Shown: positions 24,540-38,372, numbered from the stretch's first letter. The stretch is 64,000 nt of DNA from Nautilus pompilius (GCA_018389105.1 JACATO010000654.1:372001-436000); one strand, 5' to 3'. A program made the numbers and translations. The notes: a model not told the origin generated them from the sequence alone.

Positions 24540-25308
24540 ATCCAGCAGTACAATGAGTAGTTGATCTGGAGAAAAACTGTGGACAGTTCTATGCATCATT
24601 CCAAGACATGCCACAGATTCTACACTAGATCGAACTTGGACAGGCATATAGACTCGTCACATTCATGTTCTGCAAACTAGTCTGATAAATGTTGGTACTG
24701 CACTGTGAAACATACCATCCAGATGCAACATTGCAGAAAAAAGCTGCTGCTGCTACAACATCTAGGCATTCACATGATGCCAAACAGCTCCACGACCAGA
24801 TAAGGGGATCACAACCAAGTGAGCTCAACGTCCCTCACAACACCACCCCTAACAGTCTGTCCAAAGGATACGTGCGAGTTCAGTAATTTTTGGGATCTCT
24901 ACCACACCAACATCTGTCCATTTGTTGCAAATAGGTTGAAACACAATCTGTTGAGCCACGCAAGCTTTTTCCTTTGGTCAATTCCCTATACCATAGGTAT
25001 CACTGCCAGTGCACCACTTCTTCAAACTGAGTTGGGAGCACACAGGTGTCGTAATGCATAGTTTGTATTGTTTAAATGGAAATACGTGTGCCCAAGTTTG
25101 TTGTGATTTGGGCCAGTGCATCTGTTACTTGTTGCAATGGATTCATATCTGCTAGCTCAATCAGTCGCGACCCACTTGCGATCAGAATTTTGCTGCTTTC
25201 TAGAGGCAGTGTTCTGCAAGGCAGTGGCGGAACAGCCAGGAGATTTGTTTTGATCAACAAGTTGGTCAGCACAATCAACAACCATGAGCGAGGAGTCCAA
25301 CCCTGACA
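24540..25308 (-). mobile_element. Probable decayed LTR retrotransposon fragment
   Basis: On the minus strand the segment starts TGTCAGGGTTGGACTCCTCG at 25308, the form of many Gypsy-type LTR starts. About 150 nt on, after a stretch that would be the LTR end and leader, a frame begins with Met near 25145 and reads about 20 residues rich in Gln, Thr and Ala, like the start of a gag protein, then stops. The sequence beyond, to about 24540, is GC-richer than its surroundings, with long frames broken by stops. No matching second LTR was found. Annotated by form only; a different repeat class is possible. Confidence 0.3.
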
Positions 25309-26250
25309 CCCACCATCAGTATGTCTCTAGTGAAGTCCTGGAAAACCTGCTGCTTAAGTGGTGTTGCATTGTTTATAAACAGGTCTGATGGGTCGCACTA
25401 TCATAACTGTTTCTATTTATGTACAAAGTAGACTGGAGGATATTCTATTTTAACTTCAAACCCCTAATTTTCTTGGCCGTGTAGTGTAAAATGAAACTAG
25501 CACATATTGCACAGTTTTTTTCTAAAAACAAACAAAGTTAGGCAAAATTATTAATTATTCTACATATTAAAATAACTTTTAATCACATGTTATTAATGGG
25601 GTTTTTTTTTTAAATATCTTTACAGAACCAATCAAACTTTCAGAAACATTCTCCTCTATCCTTAGAAATGACTCCTATAATATAGATGGTTCATCGGGAA
25701 ATGGCATCTTTGCTGATATAATAAGTAAAAAAAATTTTTTTAATACAATCATTTTTTTATTATATATAAAACCTTTTGGGTGTCATTATTATTGTTGTTG
25801 TTATTATATTATTCAGAAAAGTTCTGTTAAATTTCACTTGTTTCTTTCCCATCCCAAGACCAAGAAATCTTGTACACAGAAACTCCCAGTCTCTGTCGTA
25901 AGGTTTTCTGCACTGACCCCCAACTCGTGCAGAAAACATTCACCAGTTTTCTTTTTCTCCATTTGTCAAACAAACTACTGCAAGCTTAGATGTTAAACAG
26001 GGTCTCTGACCTGTGAAGCATTAGAAGAAACTAAATTATTTTGTCCTTGCCATTGGCCCACCCTTCATTCAGCTTGAAAACTCCACTTATAGCATAAATT
26101 TAAAAAGTCATCTTCTTAACTGCCAGATGAATTCTTTAGTGTTCAAGGAAAATAAAAAAAACAAAATCATGTCTTTCCTAAGCAAACAAATATGCAGGAT
26201 ACAAAAAAATTCCCAATGTTCAAAACAGAAAAAAAGATGATGTAACTTAC

Positions 26251-26319
26251 GCGGAATGCTGGATTGGGTTTAAGAAACAGTTTCAGCCTCCAAAATGCCT
26301 GTCTGTCTACCACTGCTGC
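26251..26319 (-). CDS. Candidate 69-nt internal coding exon
   Basis: The minus-strand acceptor TTTTTGTTCAG precedes 26319 and the donor GCATTCCGC/GTAAGTTAC follows 26251. The exon is 69 nt, phase 0 at both ends, with a single open frame: AAVVDRQAFWRLKLFLKPNP then AFR. Both splice sites are good, and a symmetric exon of this size fits a cassette exon. The peptide is not recognised. It could belong to the same minus-strand gene as the 23.1-kb exon, though another exon would be needed between them to fix the phase. Confidence 0.35.
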
Positions 26320-29300
26320 CTGAACAAAAATATACATATAAAGAAAATCTTTGATGAATATGACCAATAAGTGAAACTGGTGTGAGCTATAAACATACCA
26401 CACTTTTTTTAACAGAGATACAAGAGACTACCTACCATTTGATTTAACTAGTCTATAAGTTATACCCCTCAAATGAACCAGCTAGTAAGCTTCTCAAAGC
26501 AAAAATTACCCTTTTTACAATTTTAATGCGAACAAATAATGAAATCTATCATAACATTATATTATATTTGTATTTTTGTTTAAGTTCAAAATGCTTTTAA
26601 CCCCTTTAGGCACCTCCCTGTGTATTTATGGGGAGTGAATATCAATTGTGATACAGTAAAATCCCAGGATTTTCAGACTATGGGACGAAGCCCATACACG
26701 ACCATAGATTAAGAAAATGTCACAATTTAAGAGATTTCTGAACTTCTTTCTAAAAAAAAAACTTATCCATAGGTGGGGAAGCATTTAAGAAAGCCCACTA
26801 CCCAAAAAGTTACATCTAAGGAAGACAGAGTTTAGTAAAGACATGGGAAAATCAAAATAAAGACCCAAATAAACAAGCCAACTGCAATGTACTGTTGGTA
26901 TTCAACAATCAGCTACAAAAATCTTCGAATGGATATTAATAATTTTAAAAGTATAACAATAGTATATAAAGCTATTCAGTTCTTAACATTCATAATTCAT
27001 ACAATGAAACTGAAGACTCGCCCGCTCAGGGATCATCATTTTGAAATAGCTTGCTGTATACAGATCAGTCTATATCCATATCACTATGCACTGAAAGTGA
27101 GATGAAAATACCCTTTGATTTTAACAATCCCAGTATCAAGTAATTCCTGTACTTGACACTAGATGACAAATCATCCAGGAATTTGTAATAAGGCAAATGT
27201 ATCAATTATGAGAAAAACTTTTTGCATATAACCTTTCAACTTCAACTTAAGCTTTTTTTTGTATGTGAGCATGTCAATTATTTCTGATAAAACTTGAGAG
27301 AGAGAGAGAGAGAGAGATAGTGTCATTAAAAAAAGAAAACAAAAAGAGTTAAAATTCTCTTTTTAGGGCAACACTTAGGAGGAGGAGGAAAGAAAGCGAG
27401 ATAGGCATTTTAGGTTTGATGCAGGAAGTCCTTTTGCCACCATCACCAGACTGGACAGGTCATAGCAGGATAAAAAAAAATACCAGATTTTTCTAAAACC
27501 AGAATCTTCCTGAAGCAGGCTTGATGGAAGAACCAACCAATCCAAACCCACCTGGCCAACTGTAGGAAATGAGTCAACATGTCTACACCTGGTCAGTGTA
27601 GTCATCACCAGTAAGAGGAGATGCTAAGCTTAAATTAATGTAACAGTTATGACCAATCTATGAAAAGATCTAAATCTCCATGCAAATCGATAATTGTTTG
27701 TCGTCGTCTTTTTTTTTTTTTTTTTTAGATTGGAAATTTTAAGTTTTCAGTGTATTGTAGACTCTTTTTTTTGAAAATGGTGTTTGGTTGGCCCATCATC
27801 ATAAACGATTTAGGCATATTGCAGAATCTTGCTGTCTCATTCCCCTCGTTACATCCAACCATCACCCTGAACACTGCCTGGGTATGGAAGGGTGGCTGCA
27901 AGGGAAATTGTCTGGCACGCACACTTCCAAAATTTAACGAACCTACCAGACGTCCCTACTAGAATTCTTCGATCAAAAATCAAACAGGTGGCTAGGGAAG
28001 AGCAGCAGCAGCAAAAAACACTACCTCAGAGATGCATACCGAACCCGAGCCATTTCAGACAGGGACGCTCGGGCCACTGACCTTAGCAGTACAGTAATTT
28101 GCACCACTATAATGTGAAATAAAAATACTGACAGGTAGAATTCAGGATGTCACAACAAGCATTTAAAAATTTTTCCTTTTAAATTTAGAGATTGTATTTT
28201 TCTTTTCTTCTCCTTTCTGTGTTTAACATTAACCAGGTATTTAAATAAATACTTTAAATTTCTCAAAAATAAATTTATAAACAAAATTTCTGCTGTAAAT
28301 AAAACTGTCTGTGTGGAAGCGCTACCAACTGAAAATAGTACGCACAGCATCGAGCCTGCCACGATCACATGCCAGAATATTATATTAAAGTTGAAAGCCA
28401 ACTTATTTAGAAATATAATACACTCTGGCACCACACCAAGCCGGGATTTCTTAAGCAAATAGTTTTAAAAGAAAACAAAACAAAAACTAAAGAAATGTAT
28501 ATGCTAGAAACTAATTCAAAAATAAACATGCGAATAAGATTAAGAGCCTTGTTCAGATAAAGGAATTCTCAACATTGTTAGTATTTACCAAAGTCAACCA
28601 TTTACAATCTGTTATAAAGAAGTCAATAGAAAAAATACAAAATAGCAATGTAAATGTTGTTTTAAAAGATAAAAATATATCATTTTTAAAAAAACAAGTT
28701 TGCCACTGTTTGCTTAGATAATTACCTAGTATTAGGTTACCCAGAAGTGGCTTTCACTGACTGCTAATAAAACAATACTTTCCCCTTCTATTCCCAAGAT
28801 GTTTATGAAAGGAGAACAGTCTCCGCAGATATTCTAATTATGATTTTCAAAACATTTGATAAATCTAAAATAAAATTACTTCCAATAGCGTGTAGTTCAA
28901 ATTTTACTCCGTGCTCGCAGGGTTCCCTTCATTCTATAAGTTGCCCAGCCTGCTGTGGCCCCATGGTTGAATACTAGGCAGATTGCCTGGCAGGCAACTG
29001 AGTCCTTCGAAGTTGGTGATTCGGTCAGAAAGCGTCACCAACATCTTGGTGCTGCTACCTAATGAAGCTAACAGTATTCTAACCAGAAGCTGCCCACAAA
29101 GTACAAGTATTTTTCCTGCACTAAAAAGTCTTACCTAATGCATCAACATCCATGTTTGTAATACACATTGCACACACCAGATTTGTTGTATAAAAATTAC
29201 TACTACTTTATTCCTAACACACTAGTTTTAAGACTGAAATATTATTTCTGTGCTCTAGCTTGCATTCTGCTAGGTAAATAAAGAGATTTTGTCAGCCTTA

Positions 29301-29904
29301 TTTATAAAAAAAAAAGAAATGTGTACTAATATAGCTACTAGTTCCATAGCTTCACTGTTCATTTTTAACAATTAAATATGTGAGAGGCAGTAAAACAGAT
29401 GATGGAAATAAATTGGGCACATACTGAGGATGGTAAAAGGTAGGTATTGTGCAACAGAACTGACAGGACAAGAGGTAAACCAATAACTACATGGAAAGAA
29501 AGAAAGAGAGAGAGAGTTGAGTTGAAAGAGCTATGGTCAGTGGCATATGAAACCAAAAGGAAAGAGCATTATGGCCCAGTGTGACAAAGATAACTGAGAG
29601 AGAGAGAGAGGGGGGTCTTCTTTGGAAAGCTGGGGCACTGTGACTACATGTTGACTGCATAGGCCAATAGCTACATGTTGAAACCCCTCATTTAAACACA
29701 TGGTGACAGGTAAATACCATAACTATTATAATTTTTACATTGAAATGTTTTGGCATATTTTCCCTCAGTTAGAAGATGTTGATCAAAAGCTTATTTGAAG
29801 AAGAGCGGTTAGTCTCAGAATGCAAATAATACAAATGCACCTAACTATTCAGGCAATGCCTTCAAATACACAGGATGACAGTCATGTCTCCATGATTTTG
29901 TTTA

Positions 29905-30095
29905 AGGGCTAGCAAATGTGGCGGCAAGCACCCTAGACTACCATATCAGTTAGTGGAAGTCCCTACTAAAACTGTTTAGCTGTTGGAGGACATGCTGATG
30001 GACTGCTACAAAAATTGAGAAGAAACTAAACAAGAGCAGGTTCATCAAACCATAGTCCCATTAGGAATTAAACTGAGGCCCTTAGTAACAGAAAG
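29905..30095 (-). mobile_element. tRNA-derived SINE copy, minus strand
   Basis: Minus strand: GGCCTCAGTTTAATTCCTAA (B-box region), TTTAGTTTCTTCTCAATTTT, then TTTTAGTAGGGACTTCC, in the family order. Confidence 0.45.
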
Positions 30096-33000
30096 CTGCT
30101 ATAATAAAACTCAGAAAGTGAGGTTGCATCACTAAGGCACAAATTGAAGCAATGATCAATTATTTCACAATCTAATAGCTGGAAAACATGCTTAAGCAAA
30201 ATAAGATCAATGAAGATGGTGGCAATAAATTTATCAAAACCCTTAAGCATATGGCTTTAAACCGTTAAAAATGTTCTTCTATCTTATATAGTTAAACAGT
30301 TACTGAATACTGAAATCTCTCAGACTTTATAAACACCTATAGAAAGAAGAAAAACATTGTCTAGGAAAAATCTGTACTTTTAGTCTATACTTTTTGTAAT
30401 GGTACAAGTTTTATCAAGGGATGTAATTTACGTATTATCTACACAATATCCTTACCTAGAAATAATATTCATTAAGATGTAAAATCAGTACTCTATGAAC
30501 AACTTTTTAATGTTGCCCATTTATTTGAAGGCAGTCAGTCACATGACAAGGACCAAATTTGAATTTAAATATTTAAAATTTTGCTGGCAGTCTTTCATTA
30601 TAAACAAACTTATACCTAGGTTATGCTCATTTGTGTTTGAATTCAAAGTTTATTGTTGTTTTTTTTTAACTAGTTGTAAGCATTTGATAAATACGTTTCA
30701 GGGATGTGTATAGAATAATAAACACAAGTAATGGTAAATATCCCAATATGGAGGTTCGTTTTCTTCTTTAATTCTAAAAAAGACGTGTGCAGAAAACATG
30801 GACCTATCAATAAAAATGACCTCCATGTTGTAGAGACAAAATCCTATATCTGCACCTTCTACCACATTTGCAACCAACTGCAAAATTTTGCAAGCTGCTA
30901 TTCACACTACTCTTCATAGCATGAAGTTTCCCTTCCATTACATGCATTAACCCTCTGTATACCACCCAGGATACAAATGCACCCCACTAATATCCTTCAA
31001 ATCTGTATTACTAAGTACAGGTTGAGGGGGTTTTGATTTTCCTCATTAATGTAACCTTCTGTAGCAACAAATCTTTGTATTGCTCCAACCCCATTCATTT
31101 TGCATAACAAGCATTGAGTACAGATAAAGCTAAAGAACACAAATACTAGGGCTTCTAGGAAAAAAATTGGCATGATAAACAAAGGGTTAAAGAAGTAATT
31201 CTGACTGAGCTTTTTAAACCAGAGAGAACTTTACATACCATTTTTAGTTTTACAAATTTGTATTTATTTACCAATGTGGATCAATAAATACATATGTTCA
31301 TTATTATAATATAAAAAACATTATGGCAATCAATCAGACAGTCTTTAAAATGTTGATATTTTCCAAAAGCAGTGGACCCACAGTGTTTTTAATGGATTCA
31401 GAAGGACAACATTAGGTCAAATGAGTTGAACACAACTTATTTTTCCATTTGGCAATTGAAACATCACCTTTGGTGGATCTGTCAAGTGAACTAAAAATCC
31501 AGATGAGCGGAATTATTCAAATTAAAACCTTGATCATGCTTTAGTTTAGACTAATATCCTATGAAAAATATTGGGATGTCATTATATTTCCATAATATAA
31601 CCACCTTCAATAAACCTGATGCCGGAGAGAGCAAAATAATAAGGAAAATGAGAAAACTACTTTTAAAAATTAATTTGCTTGAAGGCTTACTCTGAAGTTA
31701 AAAGCTGTCAAAAACAATAATGAAGTTAAACTTGGAATATTTTTAATACTGCTGCTTCATCTAGTTTTAAAACGGGTGACGGATCACAGTCACAATGAGT
31801 CTGTCTGCATGGAATTTCACTAGACATGCACACACTACTCAGCAGGATCCAGCCAATGCATGACAGAATTTTCTTGAGAGCTGCTTGCACTGCAATCCAC
31901 CTTAGGTCAGATGTTAATTGGCTGGGTTAGCTAACCTGGTGATCAGCATTAATCCTGCATCCTCACCTCTTTTGAAACCTATGAAGGTACCTCTGTGCTA
32001 GAGCTGGGAATTACAGACGAGAACGAAAATTTGGAGGGGTGGAAGATTACATGGTTACTAGTAGCGGAAAAAGGAAGAATAGCCAGAGCAATTACCCAGG
32101 AAACACCCAAAAGACCCTGAAATGCAATTGCTAGATGTGGACAACTACCTGGAGAACTCCAAAGAGAATCAGGATGCCATTATTGGCTGTAGAGCAAAGG
32201 ATTAAGAACCAATTACATTGCTGATCAAGAGAGTAACCACCTGTTCAACTTGCTGAGTACAATAGGAAAATATCTTTATCTAAGTTAATTGGAGAAATGC
32301 TTTGTACGAAGATGACACATGTTGCCAATTTTGGAGCACGTTCTCAGCCTATTGCACTTCAGAACAAGATCATGCACTTCAAATTGGAAGAAATTTTCAC
32401 AAATGTCTGTACAGAACTTTGAATTTTTTGTACACAACCAGTTGCAGTTGCATCAGCTATACAAATCATCCAGCAAACACATGTAGCCCATCAAATTTTT
32501 TTTTGCATGCACAATGAAGGACACAGTAAATGACCTTGCCTTTTAGTAACAAAAGTGAACTGGCTGGCAAGACAGATTGATTTTAGTAAAGTGATTCATA
32601 CCTTTGCTATGAAAAAAAGAACGTTAAGACGATGAAACATTTTGCTAAAGCGCTACTTTATTTGTGTGTTTCATTCAGAGTAAATTTTTTGGATAAAGAC
32701 ATCTTTGACCATAAATAAATTATTCTGATTCTCTCTTTACCATAGCATGTAGCATAAGACTGGCAAAACAAGGACGTACAAAGGTTGGGTGGGTTGGAAC
32801 CCTGTATCTATGGTCTACCTGTGGGCCCGAGTTAGCTGTTGACGCCCCAGTGGTTATGTTCTTTTATATATGTATCACCTATTGAGCAACTTATGCAGTC
32901 CTTTTATAAGAAAAAAAGAACTTTTTTCATCACATTTCTCCACAATGAAAAGAAAGACAAATACCAACATCATTTTAAAAGTTAGCTATTTCACATGCTT

Positions 33001-35039
33001 ATCCCTGCCCAACCCCCTTCAAGTAACAGCTACTGTCTAAAGGTGCATTTTTTCATATAAGAGCTCCATAGTACTTTTTTCAAAAAGTACTGTTACAACC
33101 TAAGTACTTCAAAAGTTATGTTATACAGTCTGTCTGAAGACGATCCAATAAAAAGTGTCAGCACATGATCATTATTCATCCCTAAAAATAGTAAACCCCA
33201 GTGTACATTTTGAAAATAGGGACAGCAAAGGTTAGAGTAAAAGAAAAATAAATTCCCAAAGGCTTACACTATCTATAGATCTGCATCTTTGAAATGTAAT
33301 ATGCCTAACAAGTAAAACAAGAGAGATCACATTCTATTCACCTATAGGTCTTTCACTCTGGTTAATATTTTTCCTGACACAGCCTTTAGTCCAGGCCAGG
33401 CCTCAACCTAATTAATTCACATTTTTCTTGGTTGATTCATCAATTACATTATTGTGACTTCACTGTAAAAATGCCCGGCCACAAAGTACCCTCAAGGTAA
33501 AATGTCTTACATTTCATTTTGATGGCAATAAAAGAGAATTCCAAATATCTAACCTTATATACTCTCTTCTTTAACATGTTTGTTCACTAATCAAACAGAG
33601 GAATACCCTGGTAAATAAAGATACAGTAATAACTCAAACCTGTGCGCATGTGTACACTTTGGTTATAAAAAAGGCAAGTTTTCTTTAAAAACATTTTCAG
33701 CTGTAACTCGCATCATTTAAAAAATTCACACCCACATAAACTGTCTCAATTAAGAAAGTGAATTACCTACCAATTCAATAAAGTTAAAACACACTGTATT
33801 AATTAAAATTAAGAATAGTTTCCCTTTAAATGTGTTCAGTGCGTGCTTTGCAACAATTAAGCAGAAGTCTGCATCTCTTATATCACAGATGGCAAACAGG
33901 TAAGAAAAAAAAATACTTAATGGGTTTTGTGCATTACCAACAAGAAAAACAGAAGCTTGGGGAGAGAATGATGAAATGATAATCTTTTATATCAAAGCCA
34001 TCTTTCAATTACATATAACTGACTGATTCTAAGTAAAATTTATGTTAATTTTAAAATTTACATAAAATGAAATAATTTTGAAAACCAAACTCTTAAGTAA
34101 CATTTTGAGATCATTAAATTCTCTCTCAAGACTTAAAATAACCAAAGAAAAGTAACATAATCTTGTATCTAATGCTGCATTTAGATCTCCAAAAATTAAA
34201 AAGTTGCAACAATGTACTAAGATAAATTAAAAGGTAGCAAAATTTATAACCGGTATTCCATGTCATTTAAAATGAATGTCAAAATGGTTTATTAAATATT
34301 TCCACCACCTTAGATTTTGCTAGATCCTGTAACACCAAAATGTTTACGTACAATGCAGAAAAGGGATATCTATTGAGGAATAGAATCCTAACAATCAACT
34401 TCTCCCACATTGTTTTAGTAGCCTCTAGTGCTGTTGTCTTTACAAAATGTGTAAGATCTCATTTTCAGTATCGAATGTTTAAAAATATTTTTGACGAGAA
34501 ACAAACACCTGCTTATTTTCAGTTTTACCATGGAGCATTAACTGCTTTCCAGTTCATATCAACTGATAAAATCTGCTGGCAAACCTGATCCCTAGCTGCC
34601 CTTAGCTTCTACAAGTCTGATAATAAGTTTCTATTTTAAAAAAGGGAGTCTTGATTACATGCAGCCATCACCTCTCTGAATGTATGCGTTGTTTCTAAAT
34701 TCTTCTATAGAAAATTCTTTAATCTATAAAAGTTTCATTTTTATCTCTTAATGTGCAATAGCTACTAGACATTGATAGGATTTTTTTTTAAATAGAAGCT
34801 GCTGCTTAATTTTTAAAAATATTTATTTAACCACTGACAACAGTATCTTAATATGTTTGCATAGTACCAGGGACTTTGTTCTAACCCGGCATAGATTTTC
34901 TATAATAGTTGTGAACATGCCCAGTACAATAATCTGTTCTATCTTGCAATACTACTTTAAGTTAATTCCATATAAATAGTAATGCATGCATTTCCTATTT
35001 TATTTTTTGTATATCCGATGCCTACAAGGGAAACAGCCC

Positions 35040-35250
35040 TGGTGAGGAACACAGTGCTGCAGATGTCCACTATGAAGCAATACCAATCTTATGCTATGTG
35101 GGACCAAGCAATTACCACTTGGAAGAGAAATCCCTACAACTATTCCTTTAAATGTGGAAGGAAACTGGAATCTAGAGGAAACTCACACAGCCACTGGGCG
35201 ATGAGAAGCACGAAGAAGCCATGCTAGAGGTACGCCAAACTGACTCCCAC
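35040..35250 (-). mobile_element. tRNA-derived SINE copy, minus strand, headless
   Basis: Minus strand: TAGCATGGCTTCTTCGTGCT, CCAGTGGCTGTGTGAGTTTC, CTTCCACATTTAAAGGAATA. Matches the family body; the tRNA-like head is missing. Confidence 0.45.
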
Positions 35251-35913
35251 ATCTAAAAATAAAAATTTCGAGTAGACTTTCCAGGTAACACTTGATGATC
35301 ACTCAAGAGCCCCCAACCATACTTAGATAACTACTCACTTGGTCATCAAGGCTAATAACCACAACACCTTCCTCTTCTAGCTCCCTGCTGCAAAATGTCC
35401 TCAGACCTTGAAAACCAGGACAGGTGTTTAAAAAAGACATGCTTATCTTTTGTTCATTTTCTTTTCAAAATCTCCACCAGAGATGCCAGTGTAATAACTA
35501 ATAACTTCATTAACAGAAACCTAACCATCTTTTAATAATTCCAACAATAATTAGAAGTTGAGAGACACAAGATCAGTTAATGGTAGGAACCACATTGGTA
35601 ATAAGGTCATAGCGACTGTTCCGAAAGCAACTTCATCACTTTGCCTCTCCTCACACAAGATGAGCATTCCAGTTACATTCCACAAAATTTCATACTCAAG
35701 ATGCACCAAACATGCCTTCAAAATTCGTTGTTTTAGGACTTGCAAAGATTATTAGACTAAACTTGTCAACAATTTGAATTGTGTGTATTTTTTTTGGGGG
35801 GAACCACAGTTGATATTTTCAGATGTAACGTTACTTCATCTTGAGTTTCAATGTTACCCATTATGGATTATCACATTTCAAAGAATGGAAACCAAACAGA
35901 GTTTAACCACAGG

Positions 35914-35914
35914 G

Positions 35915-35942
<28 letters not shown>
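35914..35942. repeat. GA microsatellite
   Basis: About fourteen GA units, uninterrupted. Confidence 0.9.
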
Positions 35943-35946
<4 letters not shown>

Positions 35947-35972
35947 CAGAAGCAATTGTGAATGATAAATGG

Positions 35973-36215
35973 TATCTTTCAATGCTCTAGAACATTCTTA
36001 TTCCTCAACTTATCGCCACAAACCTAAAACCCGTTTTCCAACAAGACGAGTGGCCTCCATGCCACTACACTAGGTGTGTTCATGGACTTTTAGACCAGAA
36101 AGTGTTCTACACAACTCAATTAGAAAAGGAGAACCATTTCCATGACCCACCACATTCACGCAGTCTTAACCCTTCAAAGAGTTTAATTTATGTCACAAAA
36201 CCCAACTTTTGGTAG
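35973..36215 (+). pseudogene. Tc1/mariner-superfamily transposase relic
   Basis: One frame of 80 codons with a single internal stop near its start (35988), ending at TAG 36213-36215. It carries the block VFQQDEWPPCHYTRCVHGLL, which lines up with the QQDGAPPHY...V...LD motif around the second catalytic Asp of IS630/Tc1/mariner-type transposases. After it come a decayed counterpart of the RWIGRRGP.WP segment and SLNPS in place of SPDLTP. The rest of the transposase is absent and no terminal repeats were seen, so this is a dead internal fragment. The motif is clear; the exact lineage is not. Confidence 0.65.
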
Positions 36216-37360
36216 AATACAGTCTGGATAAAAATGGTTATCAGCAACATCACACTGCTAGTAGCAGGTAAACATTTTGGAACAATGCAATCTACAAACG
36301 AATGCTACATTGTTGAGATGGCAGACACTAACATAAATACCAAATAAAATGTAAGGAATTTTCAAACCCGAGTGGGAATCCTGAATAGTTTTAAATGTTT
36401 TAGCTGCTTTCATTATGAGATGCCAAATAAGTGAAACGAAGAGGAAGTTTTGTGATAGGAGAGACCAAGTGCAGTTGTTATAGCACCGGTTATTCCTAAT
36501 TAAATGTACAGACGAGCTCTAATTGATGTCATGCCTTGACCTTGTGATTGAAGGGTTAAAGCACATGCTGTTGATTATAGCTTCATTTAATTAAGAATTA
36601 CTGTTGCTGTTACAACTGACCTCGGGTCTCTCCTACATACAAAAACAGAGCGAGTTACCTGAGCTAGCCAGTTTACAGCCAGTTAGCTCAGTTTACAGTC
36701 AGTTAATATCAAGATTAAAAACTGAGTGAACAACAGTTTTACTATTTCTATACACACCTGTTGTTTGTTTGTTTGTTTAGTTGTTTAAAAAGTATCCATT
36801 CAACTGTAAACAATAATGTCACATGAAGCATAAAAACAATGCAGCACAGTAAGGGCTTATGTTTTAAGTAAAATAAATATCAATTGAAAAAAATTAATGA
36901 AAACCAGAAAGCTTATCTGTGTTTGTAATTTAAGTATTCAGTCTGTCCCACATACAAATGTGGACACAGGGACACAAACAGAAACTGAAAGAACTGCATT
37001 CCTATCATTATTTGCAGATAAGGGTAGTAAATGTTCCCTTTGTCAAAAACCAACAGCAAAGAATCTGTCAGGCCTCTGCATCATCTGATACCTATCATCA
37101 TGCTGCCAAGACAATCTAATTGATATTGCTATGTAAATGCCAACTTCATTTATTTTGTCAATAGAACAGGTTAACTCTGGTTTTCCTAACTTAAACCATC
37201 GACCCTAATTTCAGTTAAGAGACCTATTGATAACTGACTTAGATATAAGCTAATAGAGCTACTTTCTAACAAGTGTAACATTTCTAACCACTGAAAAAAA
37301 TTTTTTTAAAACTGCTACAATTTATAATGATGAAACTAAATTGTAACCATTGAAGAAACC

Positions 37361-37433
37361 ATACTAATGATGTTCGAACAAAACCTGGCTTTACTATGGT
37401 GGTGTCCAGTCGGATTTCATTAAAACATCCCCT
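37361..37433. repeat. Palindromic mini-element, copy 6
   Basis: The left arm ATACTAATGATGTTCGAACA and the right arm GGATTTCATTAAAACATCCC fit the family consensus. The loop includes TATGGTGGTGTCCAG. This is the rightmost copy in the window. Confidence 0.55.
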
Positions 37434-38372
37434 CACACACGTGCTTAAACCTCAGATCGTGATCCTTTAGTATTAATAACCCTAAAGGGATTTTTGTAGA
37501 TATTATAAATACACACAATGAACATCCTGTAAAAACGACAATAATGGGGAACCAACCACCAGCCAAGGATTTACAGCCACTCAGACCAAGCACACCAAAT
37601 CATGCGACACTGATAAAAAATGTGGATGCCATAGTAGCTTAAGACACAAGTTGAGCCAGAAACAGTAGGCCGGTTTTTTCTTAAATGATGAAAAGATATC
37701 CTTCAAAGGCAACACTGGTATGTACAGCACATAATAACAAAGAGCTACTTCTAGCATGGATGACGGTTTTCGCATAAAAAGTAACAGATCTGAGAGCTGC
37801 AAAAGCGGCCAAATGTTAAACGAAAAACCAGAGATTGCAATTTCTATTTACTATCCAACATTTACTCCCTTGTACAAGAGATTTTTAATTCTGGCCTTAT
37901 GATGAGAATAAACCTGCTGTATAAAGGAAGAATTATTCCGTAAAAATAAAACCCTAGGCAACCTTGAATCGTGATTACGGCTTTGATGTGGAGAGAATGA
38001 GCATGCACTCTCATCTACTGATGGCTTACCAAGTAGCAGATGCAGACAACAGACTGTGTATTAACTGTGTTTGAGTTCCCCGCTGTACATTAACTGCTTT
38101 ACCAGTTTGCGCTAGAGGCAGCATTGATTGCTTATAGTCCTAATTACTTAAAACTTACTTCTGGAAGAGGTAATGGCTTTTAATACATTTTCAAAATAAA
38201 GCTTTGAAATAAATTAAAACAAGAAGTAATGACAGTTTTTGCATAAGATGATTCCCTCAGATGTTAGGTTGTGTTTTTTTTTCCATAAAATGAGGGGGAA
38301 AGAAATTCTGCATCACGTTTTAAATATCGTTGTAGATCCCTTTGAGCTACTTTAAATAACTAGCCTACTGGG

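Larger units (their letters stand above)
26320..35972. other. Intronic or intergenic DNA, repeats only
   Basis: AT-rich. Contains a GA microsatellite (27295-27317), shorter GA runs near 29505 and 29600, and SINE copies listed separately. Longer frames (for example 28150-28458 on the minus strand, hydrophobic) have no splice signals or family resemblance. A pogo-like ACAGTAAAATCCCAGGATTT segment lies near 26653. No gene supported. Confidence 0.35.

Noticed and set aside
28150..28458. 102-codon hydrophobic minus-strand frame
   Set aside because: AT-rich sequence yields Phe/Leu/Ile/Asn-rich chance frames; no start context, domain or splice site.
34340..34588. 82-codon plus-strand frame
   Set aside because: No splice or promoter support and no recognisable motif.
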